Notes: generated by a model not told the origin, from the sequence alone. 64,000 bases of DNA from Gordius sp. MW1 (GCA_964036665.1 OZ038533.1:3458001-3522000), one strand, 5' to 3'. Shown: positions 34,209 through 48,469, numbered from the stretch's first letter. Made by a program: numbers and translations.

Positions 34209-35287
34209 AATTTTTTTGTCCCAATTTTTTACAATGAATTATTTGCATTAGAGACCTGGAGCGGGTCTGTTTAGAAATATAAAAGTCCGGACCCGGCTGG
34301 GGCCCGTCAATATACAATGAATTAATTGCATTTTGTCCAAATTTTTTATTTACATAAGAATAGCATGTTCTATTTTTTATTTTAGGGGTTAAAATTTAGG
34401 TTCTAATTTAATTTCCTACCTGTTTTGGCTCCAATTAATCAATTATTATTTTTTTAATAAATAGCTATACACATCGCTAACAATATCATGAGACCTATTA
34501 ATGAGTTTTCCGTAAAATTTATGTAAATAAATTAATGCATATTTAATAAATTATTATGTAATTAATTGATATTCTGAACATTGACTGGTGCTGACTCATT
34601 GATAACTTATAATTATTATAATTTTAAACTTTGATTGGTTATTATGCGATATAATTCAGATGGGTACAGAAACGTTGATCATATGTTCAATCTCGACAAT
34701 TTTGCAAAAAAATTCATCAATAATGTAATCTACATTTTATATATATTATATGCGTTAATTTATCACTTTTAGATTGCATTAATATAACGATTAGCTAATT
34801 TAATGGTGTTTACATAATATATATTGTATGTATTTTAAACATATAATAACCGATTGGTGATTTTAAACTTAAATAAATTTGGTTCAAATTCTGTCAATAA
34901 TATCTTGACATTGATTTAAGAGTAACGATATAACAACAATTACAACAACAACAATAAATGTAAAATATGTGTATCTAAATAAAAAGATTTCAAGTAGAAT
35001 AAATATTGTGAGTGAGTGGTAGAATAGATCAGTGTGCATCACGGTAAATAATTGGGTGTTGTGATAAAGTAAAAAAGAATGATAGCGGTGCGCATTTGTT
35101 AATACTAGTAAATCTAGAGCCTTAAATGGTTAATTGGGACAAGTTGATTTAAAGACTAGAGAGACACTAATGACTAATCATTTAATAAAGGCGAAACTTC
35201 AGAAGATATATATGGAATGTAAGATAAATTCAAACGTCAAATATAAGTGGGACGAACGATAGCGGCGTTAATGAAACTGATATCCCT
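34209..35287. other. 3' flank of the zinc-finger gene
   Basis: AT-rich intergenic DNA with a GGCCC-rich remnant at about 34255-34310. No gene seen. Confidence 0.4.
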
Positions 35288-38200
35288 TCATAGCATATTA
35301 GGATGTTTACTCCTTATGTGATTCTTTATGTTGAAACGCCAAGATGTACGGAATTCGCAGTAGGGGCAACCGTGAGGCTTCTCACCCCTATGGGCGGCTA
35401 GGTGATCAAGCATGCGATTTTTATCGTAGGCCTCGAAATTGCAACCCGGTAGTGTGCATCTATGCGTGCGTTGACGCTTTGCATTGGGTCCGGCAGCAGC
35501 TCCCAAGCTAAGGAGATATTGCTGATGGGCTGGATCGAGAGGATCATAAGGTCCTAAACCACCTGGCAGTATGGTTCCTTCTAAATTGCTTATATGCTCC
35601 GATGCCAAACGCGGTTCTGCAAAATCCAAATGTGGTGAGCCGTTGTTGGCATTTCCGGCCGTGTTTTGCTTAGATCCGGCATGGGACATTACTAAAAGCA
35701 ATGACTCGGGGGTAGGGAGATAACTAGCGGCTGCGGAACAATATAGCCCATTGCCACCAGTTCTATGATGTGTGACAGAAATACTCGCATTTTTTGATGC
35801 CTTATTAGAACTAACTGGTGATCTAACATATATTTTTTCATCTCGAATCGCCATGTGGACATCTTCTACTCGATCATTGAGGTTTTGGTAACTTTCTAAT
35901 TGATTCTGTACCAAACTTAAAGCGGAGCTCGTAACTTTATAATCATTGTCCTTGATTTGAAAAGCCGATTTTATGGAATTCGGCGGACTCGTGCCTTTGT
36001 AACATGTATTTTCGTAACGGGTAGCATCTAGATAATATCAAATAAATTTATTTATTTAAATCCAATTGTTATTTGAAAACATTTTAGATATAAACTACAA
36101 AAAAACCTTCAAGCGCGTGTGCTTTTGAAGAGGATTCAGAGGTATTGTCGGATGTTAACGAACCTTTCCGAGCCATATAACGCAAATGATCTTTAATATA
36201 ATTATTTTTGACGTGTACACCTGATCCTGTAGATGAGGTTATGGATCTATGACGTTCCTTGTGAGTTTGATGTTTTAGACTTCCACTTTCTTGTGATTCT
36301 GTCGAATTTTTTCGACTGTTTTTCTGCATCCCGATCATTTCCTGTTCCTTACCATAGAACATTCGTGTGTAGGTCTGTAAGCTTTCGGGATTGTTATAAA
36401 AGGCTGCTGCGGCGGCTGCAATATTAAAATGATAAGGGGGAGGTAGGAGTCCCTGTAAAGGTGCCGTCGGTAACCAATTGTGATGAAGCATATCCTGAGC
36501 GGCCGGCAAGCTTTCTTGAGACTTTACCCGCTTCATTATATTAGAAACCTCCACACTACAATGATCAGGCGAATATTTAGCCTCATTCTCAACCGATTTC
36601 CCAGTGATAACGTTATTATTGAAGTCCGGTCGAGGTGGCATTATACCATGAACATTTTGATAGTGTGTCATAAGGTCGGGAAAAGTTTTAAAATAGGTGG
36701 AACACAGGGTACACAACAATGGATATGAAGGTGTTTCAGTTGTAGGAGTCATAAAAGGCAAGTGGTAATGATTCATCCACATCTGCTCTGGCCCAACATC
36801 AGGGTTACCAATGACTTGATGGTTTGGAGTAAACGGAGGTAGGTAATATGGGAAAATATTCCAAGGAGAATTAATTTGTGAATCTTTTGAAACGGTAACT
36901 AGATTTGGAGCATATATATTTGAAGATCCAAACCTTTTTAAGTAATCGCGATAATAAGCTGCGGAAGCATTGGAATGTTCCAATCGAAATTCGTCGCTGA
37001 CTTTTTGATCCATGGGTACGCTATCATGATTTAAGACATTCAAATCTGTATCCTTTGTGATGATATCACCTGATTTCCCGTTGAGAGAAAGATCTTCATA
37101 AACGGTGCGTTTTAGACAGTCATTCATTTCCACCAAATATCCATAAGCCCTTTTAAGATTTTCGTTTGTCTTAAAATCAACGTTCCTGAATGCCTCATGT
37201 ACATGTAAAGGATTTAAATTTGCTGATGATTGACTTTCATTTAAATTTGATTTGTTAGTATTTAGATCCTTTGAACCTCGTAACAAAGTGGCCAAAGAAC
37301 CTTGTTCTTTCTTAATGTCGTCGTGGAACTTCGTTATATAGTTTCCACGAGATAATTTAGGCTTGTATACAGTATGTCTATTAGCACTGACAGGGGGATA
37401 AGTTGGATGTCTAAATCGGTTGATTATTTGTGGGTAAATGGATTTTTTTTCTAAGTTCTTTCTAAATGGGGCCAAAGTTCTATCTCGACATTCTGATTCC
37501 ATTCGTTCTAATCTTACTACTTTTTCCTCTCGACCAACAAACTTAAGCGGAGCAGATTTTCGTTTGTTCATTTTATTGACACCAGATATAGTGTTCCTGC
37601 AAATTTGATTTTCACTATAGAGCACGTGTCTTTTTGTATCGTGTTTATCATTCAAAGGCTTACCTAATTTATAAATATTTCACCAAAAATTAATAGCCTC
37701 TTTGAACATTCATATGATAAATAAAAATTATATAAATAGATAAATGCTTTTATTCTATAATCAACTCAAAAAAAATAAAGTGTTAAATGTATTGCGAAAG
37801 CAAAAACAAAAAAGGTTAAAGTCAAATTCTTATATCGATGATGAAACTTACACGCATAATCTATATAAAGACTAAACCTCGATTACACCTCTGTGTTAAG
37901 TAACATGAATTGACACTTGTTTATAGCATAGCCATTAAGAGTATCGGTTGTTATCATAACACTACTTGTAAGCTATATCTATCCATTTATATACCTACTA
38001 TATATATCAGGATAGAGATCTATAATTTAAAGAACTAATAGCTAAACACTCGATTGCGCAAAGTAGAGCTGATCAAATTATGTGAGGCAAGGAGTGTAAG
38101 AGATAAGACAGGCCACCACTATTAACTATGTGTAGTACCAACGTAAAACCAACTATTAAAGTAAGCTGCCTTATTGGAAGCTCAGATTATAACCTTATAT

Positions 38201-41039
38201 ATAGACTCTTTCCACATAGATATATAAACTTTAATGGGATTAAGTATTGTTCATCATTTAACAAAAGCCACCACACGTTATCATATACCGTTATCATTCC
38301 AATTGATGCATTACAGGATAAAGATATCATCAATGTACAGGTCTTAACTATATGACCTATATATGTAAAAATTCAATACTTAAGATTAACAATAAAGAGT
38401 ATTAATATAAAATGAATCCTACCATTTATAAAATGAGGGCCATTTTCTTCAATTTTATTTGCGTAGATTGATTTACATTTCAACGATCCTTTCATCAACG
38501 TGGGGGCAGAGACATGCATTCGTTTTGTATGCTGTTTAAGATTTTCGTACCAAGTGGTTTTGTATGGACATGACTTGCACGAGTGGTTTTTTAAGCCGTT
38601 GTGATGATCTAAATGATCGGCCCACCTTTTTTTGTTACGTGTTTTAAAAGAACACCCTATTTTATTGCGCAATGGACAAGGGTAAAGTCTGGAACCCCCA
38701 TGATTTTCACTGGACAGTTTCAGAAAATTATCAATGGAAGCTGTCTGCTCACTCAAATTTTGCATCTTAAGGGGCTCCTCAAAGACCTCATTGAAAACTT
38801 CAGTTGCGATAGAGGAGGAAGGTGGTGAAGGAGAGGGGCTATTCGCATTTTTTAAATATTTTTGCGACATTAGTCCCAACGATTTTTTTGGGAAACCTTG
38901 TGATCTGTCACCATTAATTCGTTTGGCAGGAACGTTATAAAGGTAAAATATGGGACAATAAAAATGGACTTTAAACTCAACGCACAATGACAAGTTGTGA
39001 GTTTGCGGGTCATCATTTTCTGATGGCATAGGCTGTTGAAACTCAATCAATCTAATATTAAAAATACAATGATATAATCACAAATTTTATAATATAAAAG
39101 TTTACTCGTTTTCTGATGCGGATAATTTAGTCTTTAAGCTTAAGCTATGTCCCGACTTAATGATTGTTGATCGACGTCGGAAGGGGCTAACGATCTTTCG
39201 TTTGAATATTTTATGAATAAAACATTTTCGGAAAAATAAATAAGTTGAAGCCCTCATATTGTCACCAAATTTTGACTTATAAGGTAACCTGACGCTATTC
39301 AAATCCTGTGTGTTCTGTATGTTGTCCATCGTTGAAATGTCATTCATCAGCAAATAAGATGTATCAGTAGGTCTTTTTTGATCTAAATGAATTACCTGAT
39401 TGGACATTATCTTCGTTAGCAAGGATGCGATATCAATGATGCCACTTGATGAGGCATGTTGACTTTCAAAATCATCGGAGTTTTTTTGATGGAATATGAT
39501 TCCTAATTTATCATGTAACAGTTTAAGGTGGGTTTTATTTTCATGAAACCATTCGTCTAATTCTCTTTTATTTCGATTTAAGAGTGATATTTGTTCAAAT
39601 TTAGGTAATAATTCAGTTGAGGGTTGAAAAAATCGATTGGGCTGGTGATTTTTGATTTTCTTTTTAATCAGAGGACTTGAATGACGTTTTAAAAGAGTGT
39701 TCAGCAAATTATGCTCAACATTTTTACGATCGATGGTATCAAATGGATGAGGAAAGTTGGAAAAGGCTCTACCTTTAGTTAAATCTATATTATTTTCATC
39801 ACCATTAATTAAATTGTCATAGCTCGATCTAAAAAAATGTTGTTCGTATATGTGCGTCGCAATCTCGGGTTTAGATTCGGCAGATGTATCACATAGGAAA
39901 CAATTGTATGTGCTCCACAACGATGCATGGGCCGTGTTATAATGCGAGATCATGGAACTTTTGGAGATCGTAGTAAAGGTGCATTCGAAGCATTGCAGTT
40001 CATTATTATTGTCGTTTTTAGGCTCGGATTCACCACCGGTAGACCATTTTTGAGATGAGACCGAAAAAGTTTTTGGCAAAGTGTTGAGAGAGGTTGCCAA
40101 GCTATGTTGCGAAGGGCGTAATGATGTGCGCGAATTGATGGGATTTGAATTGATAGGATAAATAGGAGCAGATCCCCTTCTGGGGCCTGCGTAAGTGCAT
40201 GTGACAACTAAGTTATTGTGCGGTGGTTTAAGATCCTTGCTATGTGCCGTGGTATAATGTTTGGATATCTCTAGTCTATCAAGTGTCGAAAATGAACATT
40301 CAAAACATTTCATAGCCATACCAGTTTTAACGTATGGGAAGGACGTCAATTGCTTAAGGTTATTATCGCAAACCCCATAGTACTGGTTGAGAGTAGATGG
40401 TCTAGCCGCCAAGCCTCGGGAAGAAACTTCGAGATTAAATTTGCCAATATTAGAGCTAGACTCTTTGCAAGTGATCGATGAACTCGTAGATACTGGATTG
40501 TTAATTTCGGATGATGCGTTGACCGAATTATTCCAAGATATGATGGGAGTTGATGTTAAATTTAAGCGTAAATCATTGCACTCATCATTATTGACAGGGT
40601 GCAACCATTTTGAAGAGCATTTAGATAAGTTACACTCTTTTAGAGTACCGGGTAGCAGTGGCGCTTCAGAGGTAACGATTTGCGAAGTGGTAATAGAGGT
40701 GGTAAGTGAATCGAGCGAACGCATTTCGTTAATCATATCAGTGGCACTGCCATAATCCAAGGCAGGACTGGAGTAAAGTGAACGGGTAGAATACTTTGGC
40801 ATCTTTCTTTTTTCAGCAACGCTCTCAGACTTTTCAACGCTAGCAACGTTTTTATAAGTAGGGCTTTTGGGGTACAACAGGTCACAAGGTTGATCGAGGT
40901 TGGAGGAGTTGGAATGATTTTTGGAGGATAAATTGTATACGCTACTACATTTAGATGATATGAAAGAGGTGATCGCTTTATTTTCACGCCGGCCGCAGTT
41001 TGTGCGGGGATCGTTAATGACGGGATCCATTGTAATCAT
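35288..41039 (-). CDS. Large C2H2 zinc-finger protein, four exons, probable transcription factor
   Basis: Exons 41039-39106, 39051-38423, 37663-36107 and 36027-35288 join in phase through introns of 54, 759 and 79 bp; 4,860 nt, 1,619 aa. Exon 1 has three fingers: CFECSFS...HYTTAH (about 246-266), CFECTFT...HYNTAH (350-371) and CFLCDTS (380-401). Exon 2 has a paired module (about 770-824): GCSFKTRN...DHLDHH then CKSCPYKTTW...HTKRMH. Exon 3 has CTLCSTYFKTF...HYQNVH (about 1172-1193). A second paired module ends the protein: GCNFEAYD...DHLAAH then CPYCEFRTSW...HIRSKH, six residues before the stop. Long Ser/Asn-rich linkers suggest disorder. Start is the ATG of MITMDPVIND. Nuclear DNA binding is inferred from the fingers. 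I cannot assign it to a named family; it does not match hunchback or Ikaros spacing. Confidence 0.9.
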
Positions 41040-43639
41040 AGTGACGGCGGGCCAGGCTAGGGCTCTATGTTGTTAAATTTTGCGTCGTTCGCTGTACAAA
41101 TGATAATAGAACAAAGTGTAAATAAAATAAATAACCCTAGCACTGTTTACTGTTCTATCGGATAGTGTTATAAATAATATGACTTATTTTGTTAACTGTG
41201 CAAACCCAAAAAAATTGTAATGTGTACATTAAACTATCTTTCCCTACTGAATCTCCATTACAGTTTTCAAACGTCGCTCGGGTTTATTTATTTAAAATTT
41301 TATTTGCTTAAATGAAAAGCACAAAATTTTGCCACCAAGTGTAGATGTGTTTTTAGTAAAAATAGTGTAAGTGAAAAATTTGGAGTAGGCTTGAATGATG
41401 TAAGCTTATGATGAGAGTTGAGTTTAATTGTTTATCGCACAGCTAAAACATAACGGGAAAAGCCATCATCACACCTGATCTCATTAATAATTGATATTGA
41501 TCAGAGGCAACGGAACTACTCAATTCATAAGAGAAGTAAGAAGGGGGAGAGTAGTGTTACTTGAATGCTTTTACAATATTTTAGATCTGCCTCTAACTGC
41601 GTGGACACCTTATACCCCTCCTCTCCCACTAAAAAATATATAAAAATTAATAAATTATTAAAAGAATTAATGGAACCGTTTAAACCGTCATACATGCATT
41701 GAGGTGTTTAAGTATGCACAAATGTTTAAAGGGAGTCGTTTATAGTTAGCGCAGTTAGGTATTGCAAATTAAAAATGAAATCATTAATATCTAAATTCTG
41801 GATAAGTAGGCAAAAGTGATTTGCATTATTGCGCTTAAAAAGAATTTATTATAAAAGGGCTTTAATTTGCTTAAGAGGATAGATAGTATTATAATGAGCC
41901 TTTGCTAAAACTTTAACACTTTAACAGCCTATAAATGTATTTGTTGGATTCATCAATAATTAAATACGATGCAAAGTGTAGAGATATACATACATAAATA
42001 GTAAATGTTTAAGGTGTGTAAAAAAGTTGGCTCCTTTATACTGAATAATGGATCTCCTAAAACGTTCGTTTAAATAACTTTAATATAGTAGACATCGTTT
42101 GATACACTTACTACGAATGCGTATATTAATGAGGGAGGAGAATAAATATAAATTACAGATAAATAGTTAGTAGATAATACAAAGTATTTGCATAAAAGTT
42201 TAAACAAAAATAATGTTCTTGTGTAAAATTAATTCTCATATTGATTAAATCATATGAGAAAAACAAAGTTTATATGTTATTCTTTGTGTCATAACTTGAG
42301 GTAAAAAATTATATTAATTGCCCTGAATAAACTGTTTAAGTAGCAATTCTCTAATAATAATTATCCTAGGTTACTTAAGTATTGTCGTCTGTTAAAATTA
42401 AAACTTGTAAATATATAGTAGAACATAAATAATAATTGTATCAATTAATGCAGCTTTAGATTGTTGATTGTCATGATGCTTTAACATATGAGCAACATTT
42501 GTAATTGTTCAATTTATTAAATTTAATAGCATATAAATTAAATAACAATTATTATATACAAAAGATAATTCTTATAAATAAATATCATAAAATTTAATAC
42601 TAAGTTTTTTATTAATTAATATTTAAATATATTGGGTTCTTTTTATTAGAAATAAACAACTTAACATGCAAAGTTATGCCATTATTAATTATTTGTTTCT
42701 TTATAGTGTATTATTAAAGGCCAATCAAAATTAAATATTATAGCGTCAACATTAATTTTATATACAAAACGATCGACAATCTATATTCAAACATGTGTAC
42801 CCAATTAATGAGAATGATAAAAACTGGCTTCTAACTAAGGCACGTTCCAAAAGAGAAATCATGCAAACTAAAATTGAGGAAAGGTATTAAATTTGCAAGA
42901 TATAATATAAAAAGTTACAAAGTATGATAACTTTCAATTAAAATTGTTCAATTAGCACAACAGTTGGATCGCGATAATATTTAACTGTTTTATTAGACTC
43001 AAGTTTGAGGTTGTGACTATGACGACGTTGTTTTCGCATAAACATCAAATTTTCAATGTCAGGGCCACGGTGCTATGAAGTCAGAGTTGTATCTAATGTC
43101 AAACTAAAGGTCCTTATATTTTTGGATCAAATATAATCAAAGGAAGTGGATGTGATATACCATGATAGGTTATAAATTTTATTTTCGAGAACTGTGAAAG
43201 ACACCTTACAAAGTACATTGACAATAACGATGCCCCGTTCTAAATCAAACTTTTGAGTTGTTATTGCTTTAGCCACCACGGTCTTCAATAGTCGCAACGA
43301 ATATTTCCCCTTTAATGATGGACGAGACATTTACAGTACAAAAAATGAGGAGTGATAGTTTTTTTAAACTGAAGCAATGAATAATGATTTTCAAGAATAC
43401 GCACACATAAAAAATTTGAATGTCACCAAGGTCACCACTGCAAGCTTTTTTTATTTGTAACGCACTCTTCGCTTTGGCCACAAAAATTTTATTTGCGCAC
43501 CAATGTTTCTATGCAACGGCGCGCATAAAGATTTAAACATATGTCCTAAAGCTTGGCTCTTCCACTCACATACATCATTGTTCATCAATTAAAAAGCATT
43601 AAAATCAGTGGCGATAATAGTTTCCTATTCTCAGATATA

Positions 43640-43985
43640 TATATAATACTAGATGAACACGGCAAACGCTGTTTTGCCATTTACCCGGGTGTATTAAATT
43701 ATGTTGGAATTTTTGGGCATACATGATGATAAAGCGGTTCTTGAAGTCAAAATAAAGTATGATGTCTATATGTTCTACTTCTATTGTTCTATTTCCGTAT
43801 ACAGTGCAACGCGTAAGAATACTCGAAAACTACTTGACCGATTTGGGTCGAACAAATCTTAAAACATGCTCCGGAGTGTCAGGAATAAACTGTGAAATTT
43901 TGAGCCAAATCGGTCTGGTAGTTTTCCAAAATTGGTGGCGGCATACACACATAGTTTCATTTTTATATATAAGATAGACATGGCA
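43640..43985 (+). repeat. Dispersed invertebrate-type repeat with ACACGGCAAACGCTGTTTTGCC
   Basis: Opens TACTAGATGAACACGGCAAACG and closes with CCAAATCGGTCTGGTAGTTTT and TATATATAAGATAGACATGG. This head and tail layout resembles a widespread family of short invertebrate repeats whose tail is like the 3' end of RTE-type LINEs. The class is from memory and not proven; no protein is encoded. Confidence 0.5.
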
Positions 43986-45084
43986 AACTGCCATAAGCGG
44001 TTATTTAATGGCATAAGTACATAATATCTAGCTTTCTGGCATGCACCGTGCAACCCGTCAATTCACCTTGATTTACATTTTGGATCCAAAAATATTGCAG
44101 CGTAATCTTGCGCATATCAGGTGCATTAGCAAGTTGGTTTATCGCAATTTCAAGGTTTTTTATAGTTTTTGGAAGGGAGCATGCATGCGCGTTTTTGGAA
44201 TGAGTGAGTATGACTCTAAAATTGACTCGTATTTAAACAAATAAATTAGACGATTTGATAGCTAGGATGAAAAAATAGGGGAATGTTTAAAAATTGTAAG
44301 CGAGTTTATTACGCAATTAAACATGCATTAAATTTGTTTATTTAAGAAAACAAATCGCTACCGTTATTTTTGAATGTTTCCGATTCTCCAAATATTTGTC
44401 ACAATACTGTGGATCGCTAGTTTCATGTAATGAACTAATCACAAAAAGTTTAAATAAGGTGATTTAGAGAATGAATATTAGTCAATCGTTAAAACAACAA
44501 AGCACAAATTAAATAAATAGCCGCTCGAAATTTCGAATGTATATCTCCATATTAGCTATAGTAGAAAGAAGTTTTGGGAATATTTTGGTTAGATGTTAGA
44601 ACAGTAAGTTATAGAAGGAGAGGTATTGAGATTTCAGATGCATCCCCAACTCCAAAATTTACAATAAAAAATCTCCCTAAATTCAGCATAGAAAAATAGA
44701 TCACTTAGTGTGAATCGCTCTTACTTATAAATTCGCTAAAAAAGTTTATGGATGCTTTTTTTGCCAATTGTATGAACATTTGAATTTAAATCAGTATACA
44801 ATAGACCCCCAGGCATAGTATTGTAAACATTGTCTTTAAAACGAGAGCTCGCGGTTCAAATCCCGCTCACGGCACTTTCCTTCAAAAAGATTAATATATC
44901 ACATCGTCACCACGGCTGTTCTGGACACCCTAGCTTCACCCCTCATCCAATCGCTAATGAAGCTGACCACTGACAAACAGCAATAGGGGACATTTATATT
45001 TTGAATTTACCCATACAGGCTTAACAAATAATAATTATTGCATGTCCCATCAAGTTTAATATAAAAATCGGCTATTAATAACAA

Positions 45085-45150
45085 GTTGGACGGACGGACA
45101 ACGAACGGACGGACAACCAAAAGCGAGCCCATAAATTGCCTAGCAAATAA
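45085..45150 (+). repeat. GGAC-run and GAGCCCATAAATTGC repeat end
   Basis: GGACGGACGGACAACGAACGG then AAAGCGAGCCCATAAATTGC, the same 3' module as at 29450, 31885, 57975 and 63670. Confidence 0.75.
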
Positions 45151-46327
45151 TACTAAAACACAATGAATGAAATATTGTAAAAATAAGTGGGCTGATTAAG
45201 GGATATCATTTGCTTAAAAAGCATCGAACCTAAAAATAATTGTATAATCATCGCTGTAAACAAAGTTTGAATGAGGTAATAAAGCGATTCCAAATTCCTA
45301 GGTGACCTTGTATCCAATAGTCAAAAAAAAATTTTAAGGAAAAATGAAATAGTTTAAATTGGAGCATTGCGTGGGGGGGGTTAGGTTTTTATGGTTTCTT
45401 CATAATTATGAACCGCATTCGAGGTTATAATTTAAAATACTTTAAATATTTATCTAACCTAATTGCTCAGTGTCACCTGTATTTAAGGATGCGATTGAAT
45501 AAATAGGACAATTGTTTAAAAAAGATGGGAAACCCTTAACCCCTTAATCTAAATTTTTGGAAAATTAATGATGAAAGCTTACTATTCAAATCATCTCCTC
45601 ATTAAATTCAAATAATGTATGTTTTAAAAGCCTTGAACTTAACGAAAGTTTGGGGTTATTTTCTAAGCCATAATAAAATAGCCAGAATTTTGGAGATATA
45701 ACTTTAAAAATTCCTTAAATTATTCCATTTGAGCTGAAATTTAATAAGGTAGAACAAAATTATTTAGCAAAAATTGAAAAAATCTAGAAATGGCTCAAGT
45801 TTTTTTTATAAAATACAATAATACGCTTTCTTTTCCGGACAATAAAGTTAAAAAGTAAGCTAATTTGTAGCATATACATTAAGTACAACATAAAAATTTT
45901 TGGGTTAACAGTGAATTTCTATAAGGGGCTTTATAATGTAATGTACAAAGGTATAATAAGTATGATATACCGCATTATGTTAAAATGAGTTTTACAAAAT
46001 TTGAAATTAAAAAATACCCAGTTAATCACCCAAAGTAAAGTTATTTAAGATACATCTAGTAAATAACGTTAAAGATCTGTTATGCAAGAACAAAGTAAAG
46101 TTAAAATTTCATTTTATCAATTGCTAAAGCTGAGTATTAAGCAAAATTTTTGAAATCCCTAAGAGCAGAACTGGATAGGTGCCCCTTTAACTTTTAAACG
46201 ATGTAATGATTAAGATTGTTTAAATTATTATTTTGCACCTCACTCTAATATTAACAAACATTTTGCCAACATTCCAAATCTAATTGTGCCAAGCCAATGA
46301 ATGCACAGTCCCTCAAGACACTGTTAC

Positions 46328-46494
46328 CATGGGCGTAGCGAGCATTGGACTTAGAGGGGGACATTAATGATTTAGAGAGGGACAAAATGATCATTTTTTG
46401 AAATTTAGCCCTTATTTTAATTAAATCAAATAAATTTTTAGATCTAGAGGGGGACAGCCGCCCCTCCCAGCCCCCCCCCTTGGCTACGCTTATG
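46328..46494. mobile_element. hAT-type MITE, GGGCGTAGCC family (reverse orientation)
   Basis: CATGGGCGTAGCGAGCATTGG at the left, TTGGCTACGCTTATG at the right; the interior is the reverse complement of the 5139 copy. Flanks ACTGTTAC and ACTATACC agree at 6 of 8. Confidence 0.8.
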
Positions 46495-47049
46495 ACTATA
46501 CCCCAAATCTTATAAATAATTTAAATTAAAAGCCAGGTGGTATATAATAGGGTGGGGACTATAAAAAATTATAAAATTTCAGAATTTTAGAAAACTGTTT
46601 ATCTAAACAAATGCTAGGGGGCAACCTACTGTCCCTGCCCCATGCTGAGGGTTGCACACATATGTTTAATCAATCCCGATGATCAATCCATTGAAAAAAT
46701 GGAGGAGCAAGAATGTCAAACATTGGCTCACACCATGACCTAAAAATCTCTAACCGTCCCTCTTTATATTTGTGGCATTCCTGCAATGTGCGCAATTAAA
46801 CAAACAATTCCAAATAATACACTCACACAAATATTATGAGCTACCATAGCAATCAATAACATTTAGTGCAAATTGACGTCATTTATACACACTAAACATA
46901 CAATTATGCAAATAGGTTAAATTTATTTGTACAAATACATTAATAATATGCACATTCCATCACGTTAAAATCATAAATCGACTCCTGAATTTTAACTGCC
47001 AATTTTTTCATTATCGATCAATTCAAAATATGAGTATAAGTGGCATAAA

Positions 47050-47236
47050 CATGGGCGTAGCCAGGGGGGGGGGCAGGGGAGGGGGGCGGCTGCCCCCCCC
47101 CCCCTATTTAACGAGAAAAAAAATTTTAATGCAAAAACTTTGAAAAATTAAAAAAATTGTATGTTTTACCCCCCTCTAATTGAACTTTTAAACGTTTTGC
47201 CCCCCCCCCCTAATCCAAAACATGGTTACGCCCATG
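47050..47236. mobile_element. hAT-type MITE, GGGCGTAGCC family (second subfamily)
   Basis: Ends CATGGGCGTAGCCAGG and ATGGTTACGCCCATG. Flanks GGCATAAA (47042-47049) and GGCGTAAA (47237-47244) agree at 7 of 8 bases. Interior as in 26667-26831. Confidence 0.9.
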
Positions 47237-48469
47237 GGCGTAAATGATATAGTCTAACATTGCAACGTAGTAAATTTCAGATTTTTTCTCAAAACTCGAC
47301 TTCCTATCTTTTAATCAGACCTATTTATACATTATGTTTCAAATACAAACTAAATTTAACCAAACCCAAACGAAGGAAATTTTATAGTGCAGGACACTAG
47401 AAAAGCGTCAAATTGAAAATTAAAAAATTTTCTTCAAAAATCTAACGTGTAAGGCCTTAAAATTTCATGGTAAAATCTAGGTTATACTTTAAATGCAAAA
47501 ATTTAAATAAAAAATTATAATTTATTGCAATAATTAAAAAATGCCAAATAATTAAAAAAAAGTCGTGATTTAATCTTAAAAATAGCTGAGTTTCACACTT
47601 AATTAGGTTATAATATCACTATTATGGTAATATATAAATATATAAAATTAAATTTAGAATGATAATATATTAAATCTCTAAAAAATATTTTTCGTAGGAT
47701 TTTTAGTCAAATGGCATTCAATTTAAAATTCCATTCAAACTATAATGTAAGCGGATAAAGATAATGGCACTTACTAACGATGTCAACCAAATTTATTGCA
47801 ATAAAACAGGAATAAGTGAAGTTAATTTTCACAATTTCAATTATCTAATCTTAAGTTTAAGTTTAAAAACTAAGTTGCAAAAATTTGAAAAATATAACAT
47901 TAACAAATTGTCAATCGAATTGTGTGCCCTTCAAACAACGGTGTTAGGTAAATTAACAAGACCGCAAAATGACATTTTTTGCATTAAATCAATCCTCCTG
48001 CTTCAGCATACACACCTGTACACAAAAGTAACAAAATCAGATTTGGTTGGTGCGATGCAAAAGTTGAAATGACCTTTAATTAAATTTTTAACTATTCAAC
48101 GTGTGTTTTTTTTATCAATTTGAACAAAAGTAAAAATGAAGTTGTATTATGGACCTAATCTTATAGGAGATGTGCCGTTAGGATAATGTTATGCCAAATG
48201 CTAACGACAAAATGGGGTCCAGTTGACCCCAAACATATAAAGACTGAATTTATTCCGTTTATAATTTTTAAAATTTTAAATAAATATTATACTCCTTTAA
48301 CCCGTGTAAAGAGTTAACCGCAAAAGATAAGCTTTTATTACTTTTCTTTGAGCCAAACAAAATAAAAGATATCTATAGCTTAAATGAAAATTAAAGTTAA
48401 AAGGTAAAAAATAACTTTGACCGAAAAATGCCTCTAAAGTTATGTTATAAACCTAGCCGCTAAATAATA

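Larger units (their letters stand above)
41040..48460. other. Long non-coding stretch 5' of the zinc-finger gene
   Basis: About 7.4 kb with no convincing exon. It holds a dispersed 'ACGGCAAACG' repeat (43640-43985), a GGAC/GAGCCC repeat end (about 45085-45150) and two MITEs (46328, 47050). Open frames at 43127-43481 and 47764-48072 lack recognisable domains. It probably contains the promoter and distal control elements of the zinc-finger gene, which is inference from position only. Confidence 0.5.

Noticed and set aside
40387-40755. 122-codon plus-strand frame
   Set aside because: Antisense to exon 1 of the zinc-finger gene.
35288-41039. Assignment of the zinc-finger gene as hunchback or Ikaros
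   Set aside because: The paired C-terminal fingers recall those families superficially, but finger number, linkers and the C-terminal pair do not match their conserved motifs.
44845-44880. tRNA gene suggested by GCGGTTCAAATCCCGC
   Set aside because: Only a B-box-like segment is present; the T stem is out of register and no matching 5' acceptor or D arm lies upstream.
47764-48072. 102-codon plus-strand frame with an ATG
   Set aside because: AT-driven composition with no domain, splice partner or repeat relation; kept out as probably chance.
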